Source: Gerris lacustris
Taxonomy: Eukaryota > Arthropoda > Insecta > Hemiptera > Gerridae
Direction of reading: 5' to 3'
DNA length: 64,000 nt
Assembly (NCBI GenBank): GCA_951217055.1
Contig: OX578285.1
Location: 59,989,102-60,053,101, forward strand
The notes beneath the pieces were generated by a model. It was not told the origin of the DNA and did not search any database. It saw only the letters and a program-made list of their open reading frames with translations. The position numbers and the translations under genes are program-made. This document shows, in pieces, positions 46,432 through 59,016 of the stretch (position 1 is the first letter of the stretch; every line of letters begins with the position of its first letter).

Positions 46432-47970
46432 GTTTACATTTTCCTTTGACCCTGGTCCTTTTTCTATTTAAAATAAAATAATAAACTGAGTTCTTGTTAT
46501 TTTCCTGATGTAATCTTGCTATCTTCCTTCTATGTAAACTCTTTGTATTTTTCTATGTAAATTATTGATTAGATATGATTGATTACTCTGTTCGTAAAGT
46601 TAAGGCTAATCTAGGTATTGATTGATTAAATAGTTGAGGAAATTCGAATCGAAATATGCAAATATTACGTCTTTCAATTAGTGCCTTTTTATCAGCTTGT
46701 TTTTTGTTGTCGATAATGATTATTTTATAAAGTTACAAGCAATTTGAGTATTACGATAACTCGGTGACTGTTATTATGGTTTTTTTTTAAAAAGAAAAAC
46801 CACCTGTGTGCTTTATCACTACTAGTCGATCAACAATACATAATGTATGGGGGCTTTCTTTTTACTGATTATACTTTCATTTATAAACGAAACTTTTATA
46901 ACCTCTACGTGTTTTCTCTTTATCTCAGATCCTTATACTTTTGCTCCATAAACACCTCGTTTGTTTATTAATCTATTATTCATTTTCTTATCTAAATTAT
47001 TCTCTGTGTTAGATCGTTTCTAAGTCCGATCGTTATTTTTTTTAATTTTTTAAAAATGCCAATAATGATAATGATATGACTTACGTTGTAAAAATTCCGA
47101 GTTTAAAGATTGATCGATCAACTTCTACCATTCCTATCGTATTTCATTAATTTTTACTCTTATGCAATTTGTATTTATTTTCAGTATAAAACTAGCTTTA
47201 GTCTATAATGAATTATAATAGATAAATTTAAATAACAAATATATCAAAATCCTTACATGTTTGGTCATTGAACGAGCGTAGTGAGTAAATTATTTTAGAA
47301 ACTTGTGTTTTGAACGAACATACAAACTTTGTAAGCCTGTTTGCCTCACGATAAATAGCGTAAAAATTGATCGATTTGAACGACATTCGGTACACAGGTG
47401 AATCTCAGCATTTTACGCAACTGTGCAGTTTTTGGTCATTTTACTCTTCATATTTTCAATATGGTGGACAACTAAACATATTGTTTTTAGTCAGCATGAC
47501 GTATTATACATCAATTTAAAGGTCTTAAAGAGCAGGAAAAGAATATGGAATTATAATTACAATTTTTTTTTATGTTTCGCCGGCATTTTAAAAATAAATA
47601 TAGCCGAAATGAGGTTGTTGAAAAAAAAAGTTTAATACGAATAGCTTATAGGGCATGTTGAACATCATTAAAATACTCTTGATGAGTATAGAGAGAGAGG
47701 AAGTATACATATTATGACATTATTTTCAAAATGGCGACCACAAATGACTGAAAACAAAAATTAAGAGGTTTTGTCTTATGTCATGTTATGTATCAAATTA
47801 AAGGTCTTTTTGAGTAGGTAATGATTATTATTCCCCCGTACATCCTAAATACGCCAGTTCTGAATACAACGCGTTACTGGTTTAATTAGACGTGACCAGG
47901 GAAGATTAGATTTATAGTAAGACATTGATTATTCTTTATATGACAGAATACATGATATGTAGAGTACATT
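46432..47970. other. No gene; one F4-like fragment
   Basis: About 47265-47420 has GAACGAGCGTAGTGAG, then AACATACAAACTTTGTAAGC and a block resembling the post-GTCT part of F4, all diverged. The rest is AT-rich with no supported feature. Confidence 0.4.
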
Positions 47971-48756
47971 TTTTTAGGGTCCGTAGGCAAAACCAAGGAC
48001 CCTTATATTTTCCTGCGTGCGTCTGTCCGTCCGTCAAGTCGCCTGCTCTCACGGCTACACCTTTCGTCCTATCACTTTGAAATTTGGCATGTATGTTTCT
48101 TGTACCCACCCACATATTTTAAAAATATAGTCACTTAAAAAAAATATTTTTCAAAACAATTAGGGTAAAAAAACTTAAGGGTTACATTTTTTTCGACACC
48201 GTGAGGGGTGTCATATGAAAGGGTACGTCGAGCTGATTACACAAATATATAATTATTTGGTTATAACTTTGATAGGGCGAGCGTAGGCAAGTTTGAAGTG
48301 GGTGTGAAACGTGCCCCCCCCCCCCCTCTATCTCACTCATGTGAAGTGCAAAAAATCCTGAACATTCTTCGACCAAAAGTAAATATACCACTTTTTGGAA
48401 ATTTCGAAAAAAATATTATTTTATTTTTTATTGACAAAATACTTCTTTTTTTTTTTTATAATTATGGTCTTTTCGATGTATTTATATGGTTGCAGTCCGG
48501 TTCAGTGGCAAAAAAATACTTTATCAGAGTATGTTTTGAGAATATCAGACCCTTAGGATAGTTCAAAGTAAGCTTTTTAGCATTTTAAAAAAACACTGTT
48601 TATACACTTTACAGCTAAACACTATACAGTGTGGCCTACAGAGCCTCGCTGTGTGCTGACTAGCACACACTTGACTACAGAGCCTCGCTGTGTGCTGACT
48701 AGTTCACACTTGACTACAGAGCCTCGCTGTGTGCTGACTAGTTCACACTTGACCTG
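47971..48756 (+). mobile_element. F3 element, copy b, with triplicated tail
   Basis: It starts AGGGTCCGTAGGC like copy a and matches it throughout, including GTCTGTCCGTCCGTC and the C tract near 48316. The 3' tail is expanded: a 39-bp unit around CTACAGAGCCTCGCTGTGTG occurs three times (48636, 48675, 48714) before the final GACCTGTTTA, whereas copy a has it once. Confidence 0.7.
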
Positions 48757-48857
48757 TTTATTTGTAATCCTTGACTATGTTTTTCTGCAATGTGTCAAAG
48801 CGTCTCATCATGGAAGAGATGTAGTTCAATAACCAAACAACATCTACACACAATAGT

Positions 48858-49492
48858 TATTTATGCACCTAGGGAGTAAAGTAAGCCATTATTCCCTGAG
48901 CGATAAAAGTTGGTTCTTGAGGCGAAGCCGAAGGAACCATGTTCCCTAAATCCCGAGGCGAAGGCGAGGGAATTAGACTCTTTAATTCCCGAGGCGCAGC
49001 CGAGGGAGATAATTACGCGAAGGGAATAATGGCGCTTTACTCACGAGGTACATACAATATTTTATCTCCAGTAGGAAGAAAATACACATTTTCGTCCATA
49101 GCACAGTTTTTATTTATTATTTTAATAAATATCAATAATTATTAGAACTTTTAATAGCAGATATAAGAGATTCAATATTAAAAACAAATAAGAATTGGAA
49201 TTAAACTCAAATAGAAGGTTATTTAGATGCAGGTTATAATGTTGTAAACAAAGATAAACATGGTCAAAAAAGCGCAGTGCCGCCAACCTGATTTCGACAA
49301 CTTTATTACATTAGCCATACATTTTCTACTATTTATAAAATAATTAAGTTGCAATCTTTACTTTTTTGCCCTACTTTACTTTTTCGCCCTACTTTTACTT
49401 TTTCTCCCTACTTTTTGAGTTCAGGGATGAAAAGACCTGTTTTAGTCCCTCTAAACTAATTCAAAACCATAACTTTTTTCCCTACTGGAGAT
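48858..49492 (-). mobile_element. F5 DNA element, copy b
   Basis: Reverse-complement match to 32609-33290 over nearly its whole length, from AATAGTTATTTATGCACC to CCCTACTGGAGATAAA. The GC-rich block is shorter than in copy a (one CCCGAGGCG palindrome fewer). The 20-codon frame MDENVYFLP.. is intact here too, near 49095-49035. Confidence 0.65.
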
Positions 49493-49619
49493 AAAATTAA
49501 TTTTATTTGAAATAATTTCACCGGTGTCGGCTATTCTAAGGAAACTAGATTTCAGAGTATCTTATATGCCACCCAGCTATCTGAAACAACTTTAATTGTT
49601 ATTTTTATGATAAAGTTTG

Positions 49620-49750
49620 ATATTATGTTCAATAATAATTAAATGTACGTACGAAAACACGAAAACTAATAAATCGAAAACACTGGGCTAAGTAATTTTG
49701 AACTTGTATATGAGAATGTTTATCTGAGTTGTCTCCAACAGATTTTTATT
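49620..49750 (+). mobile_element. F1 repeat, copy d (3' fragment)
   Basis: Only the 3' part is present: TTCAATAATAATTAAATGTACG, then CGAAAACTAATAAATCGAAAA and TTTATCTGAGTTGTCTCCAA. Truncated at its 5' side. Confidence 0.5.
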
Positions 49751-50153
49751 TTATTTTTGTGGTTACAATTTTTATGTCTATTGGTTTTATACCTATGTTT
49801 ATTTCTAATATAGGTAGGTATAATAGATAGTGTATTTTTGGCATGTTTAAGTTTTCTTTTTTATAGTCTTAAGTACTCAGGGTATGTGTTTATTACCTTT
49901 TGTGCAGGTAATAATCCTTCCTCCTTTTTGTATTAATCTCTTCACATGGCTGTAGCATAGTCTTCTTGTTAATTTTGTTTTTGTTTTTTCACTTGTAGTT
50001 TGGAAGACGATCCAGTAACCTCTAGGTATTTTGCATTCAACTTATTTCAGTTTTTGTTTTAACTTATAGTTAATTTAATTACTGTTTTAATTGTTGTTGT
50101 ACAATCTAATGTTACCTTACTTTATACCTTAAGTTTAAATCTGTTACTTTGTT
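49751..50153. other. No recognisable feature
   Basis: AT-rich sequence before a hAT element. Nothing supported. Confidence 0.4.
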
Positions 50154-50161
50154 TTTAGATT

Positions 50162-51675
50162 CAGGGGCGGATCCAGGGGGGGGGGGGGGGGGGGCGAGGG
50201 GGGCGACCGCCCTGGGCCCCGCGCCTTGGAGGGCCCCGCGCCATAAAAAATAAAAATAAAATACTTATACTTTACAGGCAAATTTATAGTTCATAGTGAA
50301 GATTGTCCGCGGAGCCCGTGCCATGTACAAAACATGAAATATTAGAATTATAAAATTCAGTCGAATTTAGTTTACATGGTAGAGCCTAATACCTAACTAC
50401 CTTTTCGCGGGGCCCCTCGCTATAAAAAAGTCAAATAAATGAGTTATAAAATATAGATTAACTTTTTTTTATGTTTAAGATAGCCCGTGGGGCCCGCTCC
50501 ATATAAAATTAAGTGAGCTAACGTCCTAGTGTTTTCTCACCCTCCCCCTTTTCAAAATGATGACGATTTTGTTATTTATTCTGTGTGGTAAATCTTCATT
50601 ATGTGCCCCACCTATATCTAAACGTCCAATTTAATTCGTTTCGTTCCAATTTTTTTCAAACTGTTTCTTTTTACATTACAAAAACGATTTCGGTTGTAGC
50701 ATCTTGATATATTCATTTTTTTTTTAATTTTTGGAAAAAGTATGGTAAGTTTAGGTTGAGTTTAGTACTTTTTGACCTGACCTAACAATAGCCTTCTATA
50801 ATTACCCAATAAAACGTGGCATTTCGTGTATTTTTTTTAAAACAAATAAATAAAACACTGAATTTATCGAGATACTACATAACCTTAATCGTTTGACAAT
50901 GTACAGAGATATGTAAAAAAGACAAATCCTGTAAAAAGGAATAGTAAAAGAAACTAAGTATATCGGACAGTACGAAATAATTGGACCAATTAGTGCAGTT
51001 TTACCAATTGATATCAAAGAGAAACTTCATCTCAGAGATGCATAAAAACGCTGTTTTGAGAGGTCATATTTACAAAATTCTCGGGGGGGGGGGGGACCAC
51101 GGAACCCCCTTAAAATGTGTCTTTGAAAATTGAACTAAAAACTCGGCACTAATATGGAAAGTTATATGCTGAGAATATGAATTCTGGGAGTAAATTTAAA
51201 TTGCTCGAGTGTAGATTTCAAATTATAGGACTGATCACAAATAACACAGCTTAACTTTTTATTTACAATGATAATTTAACCATAAAACCCAATATATCAT
51301 GAAGAAGAATAAATAGTTAAGTATAACAGAGCTTAATTATTACAATGAAAATGTTTCTTTTCGATTACGTTTGCAAAGAAAATTATGATTAGTTGAAAAC
51401 TATATAATTTGAGGGGTTTATGTTCAAATAATATGTTAGATTAAAATCATGAGCAGAATTGTAATTATTTTAAAAGTTTTGAATTATTTTGAGAGCAAAA
51501 ACTTTTGAATGGCCCTAAGTGAAGGGAATTAGCCGTAAAATAGGATCAAGTTATAAGTGGTTTATTATTGTTTTTAGTTACTTTATTGTTTTTTATCAGC
51601 AATCCCCCGCTCTATCCTAGGGGGCCCCGCCATTTTGTCTCGCCCAGGGCCCCGCAAGATCTAGATCCGCCACTG
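50162..51675. mobile_element. 1.5-kb hAT element with 8-bp duplication
   Basis: The ends CAGGGGCGGATCCAGG and CTAGATCCGCCACTG are hAT-type terminal inverted repeats. TTTAGATT flanks both sides exactly (50154-50161 and 51676-51683). GGGGCCC-type strings near both ends (50211, 51620) are subterminal repeats. I find no transposase motif in the interior; the best frame (50802-51017, minus) is hydrophobic and AT-driven. It is a deletion derivative or an extremely eroded element, though the perfect duplication argues against great age. Confidence 0.85.
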
Positions 51676-51683
51676 TTTAGATT

Positions 51684-52824
51684 ATCTGAAAAAGGCTGCT
51701 TTAGAACAGCCCAAACTGGTTAATTATTTCAATTGCAATTGCTTGTGTGAAGACGTTGTTTTGTTATTAAACTACACATTTTTTGTATTAAATATACGCT
51801 TTAATAAATAAAATATTTGTCGATTATAAAACTCTAATATCTCAGCAGAATGATAAGTACAGATTATTGTTTGATTTCACGAGTCTTTTATAAATAAATG
51901 TTTATATTATAAATATGGTTTCGTAGATCTCTAATGTCGCATTATACTATGCTGGTATTACTTTTTTATATTCATGGTCATTTGACTGTCTGAAACAGCT
52001 TTGCCATGTTTACAGAGTGATAAAGATGGCGTTTAAGGTTATTACGGTGGTGTGGTGCGATCACCGTGTAAAGAAATATTTAAAACAAAATATGTATTGT
52101 ATATATATCGTAATTACTACACTGTTGTTACAATTTGACATTTAAGAATTCATGAATGTCTGAAAGATCTGTGACGATAGTGGGGAAGGTTATTGTAGGT
52201 GGTGCGAGCCTTGTGCTAATAGCACTACCTCTTGACACTAAACTCTCATAACATTATCATCTACGTAAAAAGATTCTGTCAACAATCAGTGTAAACAGCA
52301 GTCTGAACATCACGCTAATACTTTGACCTTATATCCAGAGACTCAGTCAATAGCTATTATATTAGTAAAGAATACATTATTGTAGTAAAACAATACGTTT
52401 AGTTTCTTCCTTTTATCAAATGTATTCCTTGTTTTAATTTTGAAAATAGTTATTGTATTTAAATATTTATTTTAGTTTAAATAAATAAACACTTTTTTTT
52501 AGTTTATCAAATAATAGTATTATTGTTAGACTTAATTATTTATTGACGAAACTGTTTTACGAAAGGTGGTGTCATAATGGAATATATATTTAAGATTATT
52601 CTATCTTATTTTTTACCTTCTGAAATATTGTTTTATAAATATTCTGTTTGTTTTTTCTAAGTAAAATTATAAATCGGTAAAGTTTATTACCCTTAAATAA
52701 ATTAATCTAAATTTTATTTCACTGGTAGCTTTAATAATTAATAAAACAACAACCTGCTATACATATACCCATTCTTTTTTTTTAAATTAAAATTATAAAT
52801 CTGTAAAGTTTATTACTTTTCAGA
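51684..52824. other. No recognisable feature
   Basis: AT-rich sequence. A GATGGCGTTTAAGGTTATTA block near 52026 and a loosely similar one near 52173 are the only hints of structure. Confidence 0.4.
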
Positions 52825-53135
52825 AAAATCATATCCCTAGCTGAATTTTAGCCCCAAATTACGGGTGATATCCCCCAAACATTCTGAAAAAAGCGTGAAA
52901 TAAAATCATTTCTCGAAAACGGTTCCGACTCTAAAATGTAGTCCATTTAAATACGAATCTAACGACATAAATCTTTTTCCCTGGAAAAATCCAGTTCCTG
53001 AGGAAATAGCTTTAAACGTGGACAGACATTTACCTGAGAAAACTCGTAAAATTATAAATGGAAAACACTGGCCTAAGTAAATATGAACTCATATACGTGG
53101 AAGTTTGTCTGAGTTGTCTCGGACCGATTTTTTGA
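52825..53135 (+). mobile_element. F1 repeat, copy e (5'-truncated)
   Basis: It starts within the CTGAATTTTAGCCCCAAATT block and runs to GTTTGTCTGAGTTGTCTC, but the B-box segment is deleted: GCTTTAAACGTGGACAGACA jumps to the tail. An RTE-like remnant follows immediately. Confidence 0.55.
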
Positions 53136-53139
53136 GCTG

Positions 53140-53372
53140 TATGGACGTACGAATAAGAAAAGATGGCATATTTACTTACTTTACTTACACCGGCTCTACA
53201 ATCCGAGGTGGATTCTTTGCCTCCCGAACTAGTCCTCTTCCACAAATCTCTTTCCAAGGCAGTAGTCCTCCAGTTCTCTTCTTCTATTTCCATTTAATAT
53301 TTGCCTGGTATTCTTGCTTTCATAGATCTGGCTATGTGTCCTCGCCATCGGATCCTATGGCTTTTTAATAAA
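53140..53372 (-). pseudogene. RTE-like reverse transcriptase C-terminal remnant
   Basis: The minus strand encodes KSHRIRWRGHIARSM near 53370-53320. After a short indel it continues as EENWRTTALERDLWKRT near 53280-53230. 'RIRWxGHxARM' followed by 'WRxxAxDRDxWRxxV' is the usual C-terminus of RTE-type non-LTR retrotransposon proteins. A stop and a frameshift lie between the two blocks. The last bases, on the minus strand, are GTAAGTAAAGTAAGTAAA, a short-unit tail typical of such elements' 3' ends. No reverse transcriptase core is present. Confidence 0.6.
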
Positions 53373-53454
53373 CCTGACGATGACTTCATTATTAATAAGT
53401 TTTAAAAGTAAATCCCACAAACCGTTGCTTGTATGGCTTTTTCACCCCGAAGGG

Positions 53455-54115
53455 ATATGTTTATTTGTTACTAACTAGCTGTTTATTTGTTACTCAATGG
53501 CTGTTTATTTGTTACTCACTAGCTGTTTATTTGTTACTCAATGGCTGTTTATTTGTTACTCACTAGCTGTTTATTGGTTACTCAATGGCTGTTTATTTGT
53601 TACTCACTAGCTGTTTATTTGTTACTCAATGGCTGTTTATTTGTTACTCACTAGCTGTTTATTGGTTACTCAATGGCTGTTTATTTGTTACTCACTAGCT
53701 GTTTATTTGTTACTCAATGGCTGTTTATTTGTTACTCACTAGCTGTTTATTTGTTACTCAATGGCTGTTTATTTGTTACTCACTAGCTGTTTATTTGTTA
53801 CTCAATGGCTGTTTATTTGTTACTCACTAGCTGTTTATTGGTTACTCAATGGCTGTTTATTTGTTACTCACTAGCTGTTTATTTGTTACTCAATGGCTGT
53901 TTATTTGTTACTCACTAGCTGTTTATTTGTTACTCAATGGCTGTTTATTTGTTACTCACTAGCTGTTTATTGGTTACTCAATGGCTGTTTATTTGTTACT
54001 CACTAGCTGTTTATTTGTTACTCAATGGCTGTTTATTTGTTACTCACTAGCTGTTTATTGGTTACTCAATGGCTGTTCATTTGTTACTCACTAGCTGTTT
54101 ATCTGATACTCACTG
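53455..54115. repeat. 22-bp minisatellite in 44-bp dimers
   Basis: About thirty units alternate between TGTTTATTTGTTACTCACTAGC and a partner ending CAATGGC in place of CACTAGC. A TTATTGGTTAC variant appears near 53576, 53663, 53838, 53970 and 54059, at spacings that are multiples of 44 bp, so larger blocks have also been duplicated. Not a CRISPR array: there are no unique spacers. Confidence 0.9.
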
Positions 54116-56775
54116 AGTAGTGTGATTAAAAATAAGTAGTGTTATTAAAATTGTTATAAATGTTCTTAGCGCTTTCAAATTTTCAATTTCATCGACCATC
54201 TTTTTTAAAGACATTGTAATAAGTAGCCAAAATCTAAAGGTTAGATCGATTCCTAATCGTTAGGGCAATAATTATGCAAGTTTTAATGAAGAAAACGTAA
54301 AGATTAATTAGGCATAACTTTGGCCTTTTATAATTAGGTTTATTTCATCAGTTCTAAATGACGTTTTTGCTATCAAATGATCGATTGTATCGTAAAAGCT
54401 ATTTATCAGGTTCAATTATATTAAGAGTGCTTTGGCCTAGAATAAGAGGAAAGTTGCAGTCGAGGTTAGTTGGCGTCAATTCGTCTCGAATAGAGTGCGT
54501 AGACATCGCGTGATGACGGGCTGTGTGGGTTAGGGCGCCTCTATGGCATGATACAAGGGGGGTTGGTTTGTTAGTTACTGTAAACTTCTCAGACTAGTTG
54601 CTAGTACAAAGGGTAGGCTATGTCAGTGGACAAAGTCTCGACCGACACTACAATATTCAGCTGAAACTGCTAGAACACCTGGAGTTTTTCTCTTATTATG
54701 TATGAAGCAGTTTCATTTTCAAGTTCAAGTTAGTAAACAAGTAGTGTAATTGTACGAATTCTAGAACAGTTAAGCCACAATTTTAGTTTTTAATTTGTTT
54801 ATTATTTTCATACCATCTCTTCCTTATCGGGTAAGAATACTCAATTAACTTGAAAATTCTTGAAAACTACAATTAAAACCTTTTAGATTACTTTGACAGT
54901 CTTAAACACTTTTTAAAAACATTTTTTTTTGTTTAAACTGTATTAAAGTATTTATTTATCTATTATATAACCATTATTTAAATGAGGTTACTGTCGTTAA
55001 TTACTCGATCTTCTGCGTTTTTAAATACCCTCCATAATTATTACTTAGGTGGTAAATAAAAACGCATTAGATACCTAAATGCTAACTTTTGACAGTGATC
55101 CTCATATTATATGATATACATACAGAGTAATAACCTTAGATTTAATGTGATTCTTAATAAAGCTTATTTATAACAGAACTGATTATTTAATAATTCGGAG
55201 GAATAGCGTGCAATAACTATAATAAAAACTAAAACAACTTATAATACTAATTAAAATTAGTAATTATATGTAAAATACCAATATCGTAGATATGAGACGA
55301 GGAATGGTTGGTTAATATATTTATTATTATGTATTATTTTTATCTTTTAAATCTGGTTTGATTTATTATTTTAAACCTACCTCTAATATACTTATCCATC
55401 GTAACTTTAATATAAATATATTGTCAGTGGTTATAGAGCATTAAGGCATTAATGCAGGGATTGCAGTTCGATTCCGTCTGTGGGTGTATTTTTTTACGAT
55501 TAAGGATATTTTGCCCTTCCTCTTTAATAATAACATCCATTTTTTTGCATCTCTAGGCATACATTGCTATTATTGTTTACTTTTTACTTTAATGTACATA
55601 CATATATTGATATATATACTGTACACCGTTTTATCAAGCATGCCTTGAAATACTACTGATTTACGGCTTGAATTAAAAGTATATATGATAGACAAAGTTA
55701 ACCAGTTTAAAGCCAAATAACCAGTATTCAGCCCACAATTGTCGGAAGTGAATGAATTGTCGGAATGAATAAAAGTAATAATAATAATAATACTTAGGGC
55801 TAATTGAATTTGATAAAAATTGTTGTTCTAATAAAAAGATAATTATATTTAAAACCTTGCCTGTCTTTTGCTGGCAAACAAAAATAAAAATTCACTGTCT
55901 GTTTTGTGTGATTATTGTCGAATTGCTTATATCAAACTCTTTTCATTTGATTGTCCATTTTTCCCCCCTATATCATTAGAAGAAAATCACCTTGGGGTTT
56001 AGGAACTAAACGATATTTGTCCTAGGATGTAGCACTGTGGACTTCAACAATTTGCGGTTTTTATGCTATTTTTTGTGGTCGCTCTTCGCCTTGTAACGTG
56101 ATCTGTTTACTCTGGTGTAAATTACAGCTGCACAATTTGCGGCTTCGCCAGCACCTCTGCTTGGCAATTATTTGGCGCCAGTTATACGCTTTTAACTAAC
56201 AGTTTAATTAATATATTATGTTATCCAAGCTATGTTATTCTAAGTTAATTATAATAATAAATTGGTTCATTATTAAAGCATTTAATTACTACTGATTTCA
56301 TTATATATTCATGAATCCGATCAAAATATTAATTTGCAAACTTGTTCTTTTGTTTATTATTTAGGTATTTTACCTTTTGCTTTTAAATATAAGTATGTCA
56401 AATGAATAATAGGGTGTTCAAGTATTGAAAAATGAAGTTCAAGAAGAACTCTTTTTAAAAGCAGCTTTGTATATTGAAGGATGTCATCTTTGTTCAAGTT
56501 GACGATGTTGCAATATGCAATATGAACAGCCTTCCAATTACCTTTCGTCCAACATATAATTGGTTCAATGAGAATGCATTCAAGCTAACATGACACATAG
56601 TGCATAGGTATTGAGAAGACATGAGTCTATAAATTCCGTTTAACGAATCGTAAGGGTTTTGATTGAAGAGATGCGAACGGTCAGTGATTTCTTGTCCGAG
56701 GGTGTATCGATACTTTTTTCCTTGGTGGGGGGAGTGGGTTATAAAATACGCGTTTATCAGTTTCTACAGCACTAG
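54116..56775. other. Mostly empty; a GC-richer patch and a tRNA-like B box
   Basis: About 54440-54680 is GC-richer (GTTGCAGTCGAGGTTAGTTG onward) with no supported ORF; it could be a transcribed leader or regulatory DNA. CAGTTCGATTCC near 55468 is a B-box match in a TATAGAGCATTAAGGC..GTGGGTGTATTTTTTTAC context, likely an eroded tRNA-derived repeat. A TATAAAAT lies at 56740. The remainder is AT-rich and featureless. Confidence 0.35.
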
Positions 56776-57020
56776 TATAGACTGCAACCTGACCCTCTCA
56801 TCTTTCCGAGTCTTGCACTAAAACTGAAGGATCAATTTAAATTACAGGAGGAAAAGACGGATGAGGGGCTTGGAGAGATTGGCCCGATGGCTGGGCCTCG
56901 GGTCTACCAGCTCCTTCGAATCGACAACCCTGCCCATGAAGGATCAATCAGACAAACTTCTCGGAAAGAGTTCACAGGGCCCGCCGAGATCCAGGCCTTG
57001 CCTTTCTCCTTCTCGAAGAG
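56776..57020 (+). CDS. Candidate host-gene exon, unknown protein
   Basis: The frame is open for about 81 codons from 56776. It reads LQPDPLIFPSLALKLKDQFK, then LQEEKTDEGLGEIGPMAGPR, then VYQLLRIDNPAHEGSIRQTS, and finishes ALPFSFSKR just before TAA. At 57020 it meets a good splice donor, AAGAG|GTAAAAT, leaving a phase-2 end. Possible acceptors upstream are the AG at 56775 or 56780, or TTACAG at 56847. The segment is far richer in G and C than its flanks and third positions favour C and G, as expected for coding sequence. A second frame (ATG at 56861, 60 codons) is also open, but its translation is serine/arginine-rich and less convincing. I do not recognise the protein and no neighbouring exon could be joined to it. 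Confidence 0.45.
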
Positions 57021-57244
57021 GTAAAATAATTATGTATTACTAATAATTAAACAATATTCTATTATACTTACCGACTTGCTGTATTAAGTGTTAAAGAAAA
57101 TTTTTAAAAAAATCGTCATTTATTTTAACATTTAATTGTGTCTAGAACTAGATTATTTTATCTACCTAATAAAATCCACAATTCGTAAAAGAATAAATGG
57201 AAACTGTTGATAATACCACCAACAAAGAATCAACAAATAGTACA
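57021..57244. other. Intron-like AT-rich sequence
   Basis: Immediately follows the candidate donor site. AT-rich, no other feature. Confidence 0.3.
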
Positions 57245-57785
57245 TTACGCGTCTAGTGCGGAAACTAGCATTTTGCATGCGAATGTGGGGTTTGGAGGGT
57301 AGTAAAACCACTCGAGCAAAGGAAAATGCAGTTTTCATTCGCAAGAGTTACGTACCGGTACCGTACTTTATCTACGATTGTTGGATTTTAATAATAAATA
57401 CAGACATTTTTTTTTTAAAGTAAACTTCCTGTATGTAAGTTCGTATTTCTCTTTTGATAAAGATGACATTCATTCATCAGTTGTATTTTGAACCGAAATA
57501 ATTATTTCGGGAGGCTTATTATTCTCCTTATTTTCGTCATAATGACTTTTCGTCATTTCACTGAAAACTCGATATTAACAGTTACTTTAATTAAACATAC
57601 GGCAAATAAATAAACAAATTTATCGTGCGTTAAGGTGAAGAATTATCCTTTTTTTACCGCACTTGAGCGGAAAAAAGAGGAATCATGAAACGCGCATGCG
57701 CAATGAATACAAGTACGTAAAGAATAACTTTCTATGCATCTAAACAGAGATTCAATGTTTATATTTCGTATCAATCTTAGATAAA
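57245..57785 (-). mobile_element. F2 DNA element, copy c
   Basis: It shows GCATTTTGCATGCGAATGTGG near 57270, GTACCGTACTTTATCTACGATTG near 57359, and the far end GCATCTAAACAGAGATTCAA near 57737. The F2 ORF starts at the matching place (MTKSHYDENKENNKPPE) but meets a stop soon after. The central palindrome is partly eroded (CCGCACTTGAGCGGAAAAAA). Confidence 0.6.
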
Positions 57786-58189
57786 TAGTATTATTTCATA
57801 TAAGAAAAAAGGGGTTTGACATTCTTTCTTTGTTTAACATTGTTCGTTTGCTTGATTACTAACAAACTTTTTATAGGAGCTACAATTAAATTATCTACTT
57901 TCATTGATAACTTTCATGTGATTATTACAATTTCTAGTTCATTGCTAAAAATACTACGACATTATTTTTTTTTCTTTTTTTTTATCTAAGTCCTTGAATT
58001 TTCCGCTTAATGTGTTAATCACAGAGCTTTGTCGCAGTTATAATACTCATCCTTACACAATACAAATTGAAACTATTTACGAACTTAGAGAGAGCTAACT
58101 TTGTTGCACAATATAGTCATACCAAGTCAGTAAGATTTGAAAAATGTTATCCAATAGCCTACTTCTCTTTACGCATATATATGAAGCTG
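57786..58189. other. No recognisable feature
   Basis: AT-rich sequence between F2 and F1 copies. Confidence 0.4.
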
Positions 58190-58690
58190 TGGTTGCGCTA
58201 AATTTCGATTTTGATGGATATAAACGTTTTGAGTCCCCTAAGTCCAAAAGTAGTTTTTAAAAAATGTCTGCCGACGCGTGGAGCCCAAACTACTTGGCCG
58301 ATTTCGACGAAGTTTGGCATGTTCAGAATAATTATAGCCCGAGGCGAAATCGAGAAATAAATTTAGCTCCAAATTTGGGGGTGATACCTCCCTAAAACAC
58401 TGAAAAAACATGAAAATATAGTCCATTTAAATACGAATCTAAAGATATAAGCCAATTTCCCGGGAAAAATATAGTTCCTGAAAAAATTGCTTTAAACGCG
58501 GACGGAGAGTAGCCGGATTCGATTCCCCGTCGAGGAGAAGTTATTTTCATGATAAATTATGATGAAATGTTCAATAATAATTAAATGTTCCTACGAAAAC
58601 ACGAAAACTAAACGGAAAAAATTGGGCTGAGTAATTATGAACTCGGACATGAGAAAATTTGTCTCAATTGTCCCAGACCGATTTTTTCCA
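58190..58690 (+). mobile_element. F1 repeat, copy f
   Basis: Contains ATAAACGTTTTGAGTCCCC, a reduced GTCTG run (only GTCTGCCGACGCG), CCAAACTACTTGGCCGATTT near 58286, CCCGAGGCGAAATCGAGAAA near 58340, the B-box block GGATTCGATTCCCC near 58515, and the tail GAGAAAATTTGTCTCAATTG. The loss of the GTCT run shows that the microsatellite varies between copies. Confidence 0.6.
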
Positions 58691-59016
58691 ACGAAATCTT
58701 CAAATGTTGTTAATTCTTTGAATTTTAATCTGAGTTGAAAAATAGATTAATAAAACTTGTTAACGATTATCTGACTACCAATACATCTATTATTGATTAT
58801 TTAAATTTCGCAATAACCATTCTAATTCAATTATCACGAGTGAAATTAGAGAAATGAAAAGTGACGAACAAGGGTTTCAAGCAAGTTTAAATTAGATATT
58901 TGCAATTTTAGTTTGTTAATACTCCAATAAAGGTATCTCTTTAAGTAATTAATGTAAAGAACATTTTGAATTTGTGCCTCCTGTAATACAGCAAAAACAA
59001 ATAAAGAACTACTTTA

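Noticed and set aside
53455..54115. Regular short repeats resembling a CRISPR array
   Set aside because: Units of 22 bp are contiguous, with no unique spacers; it is a minisatellite in eukaryotic DNA.
56740..56762. TATAAAAT followed by TCAGTT as a core promoter
   Set aside because: Spacing of about 19 bases is too short for a normal TATA-initiator pair; an acceptor region upstream of an internal exon fits equally well.
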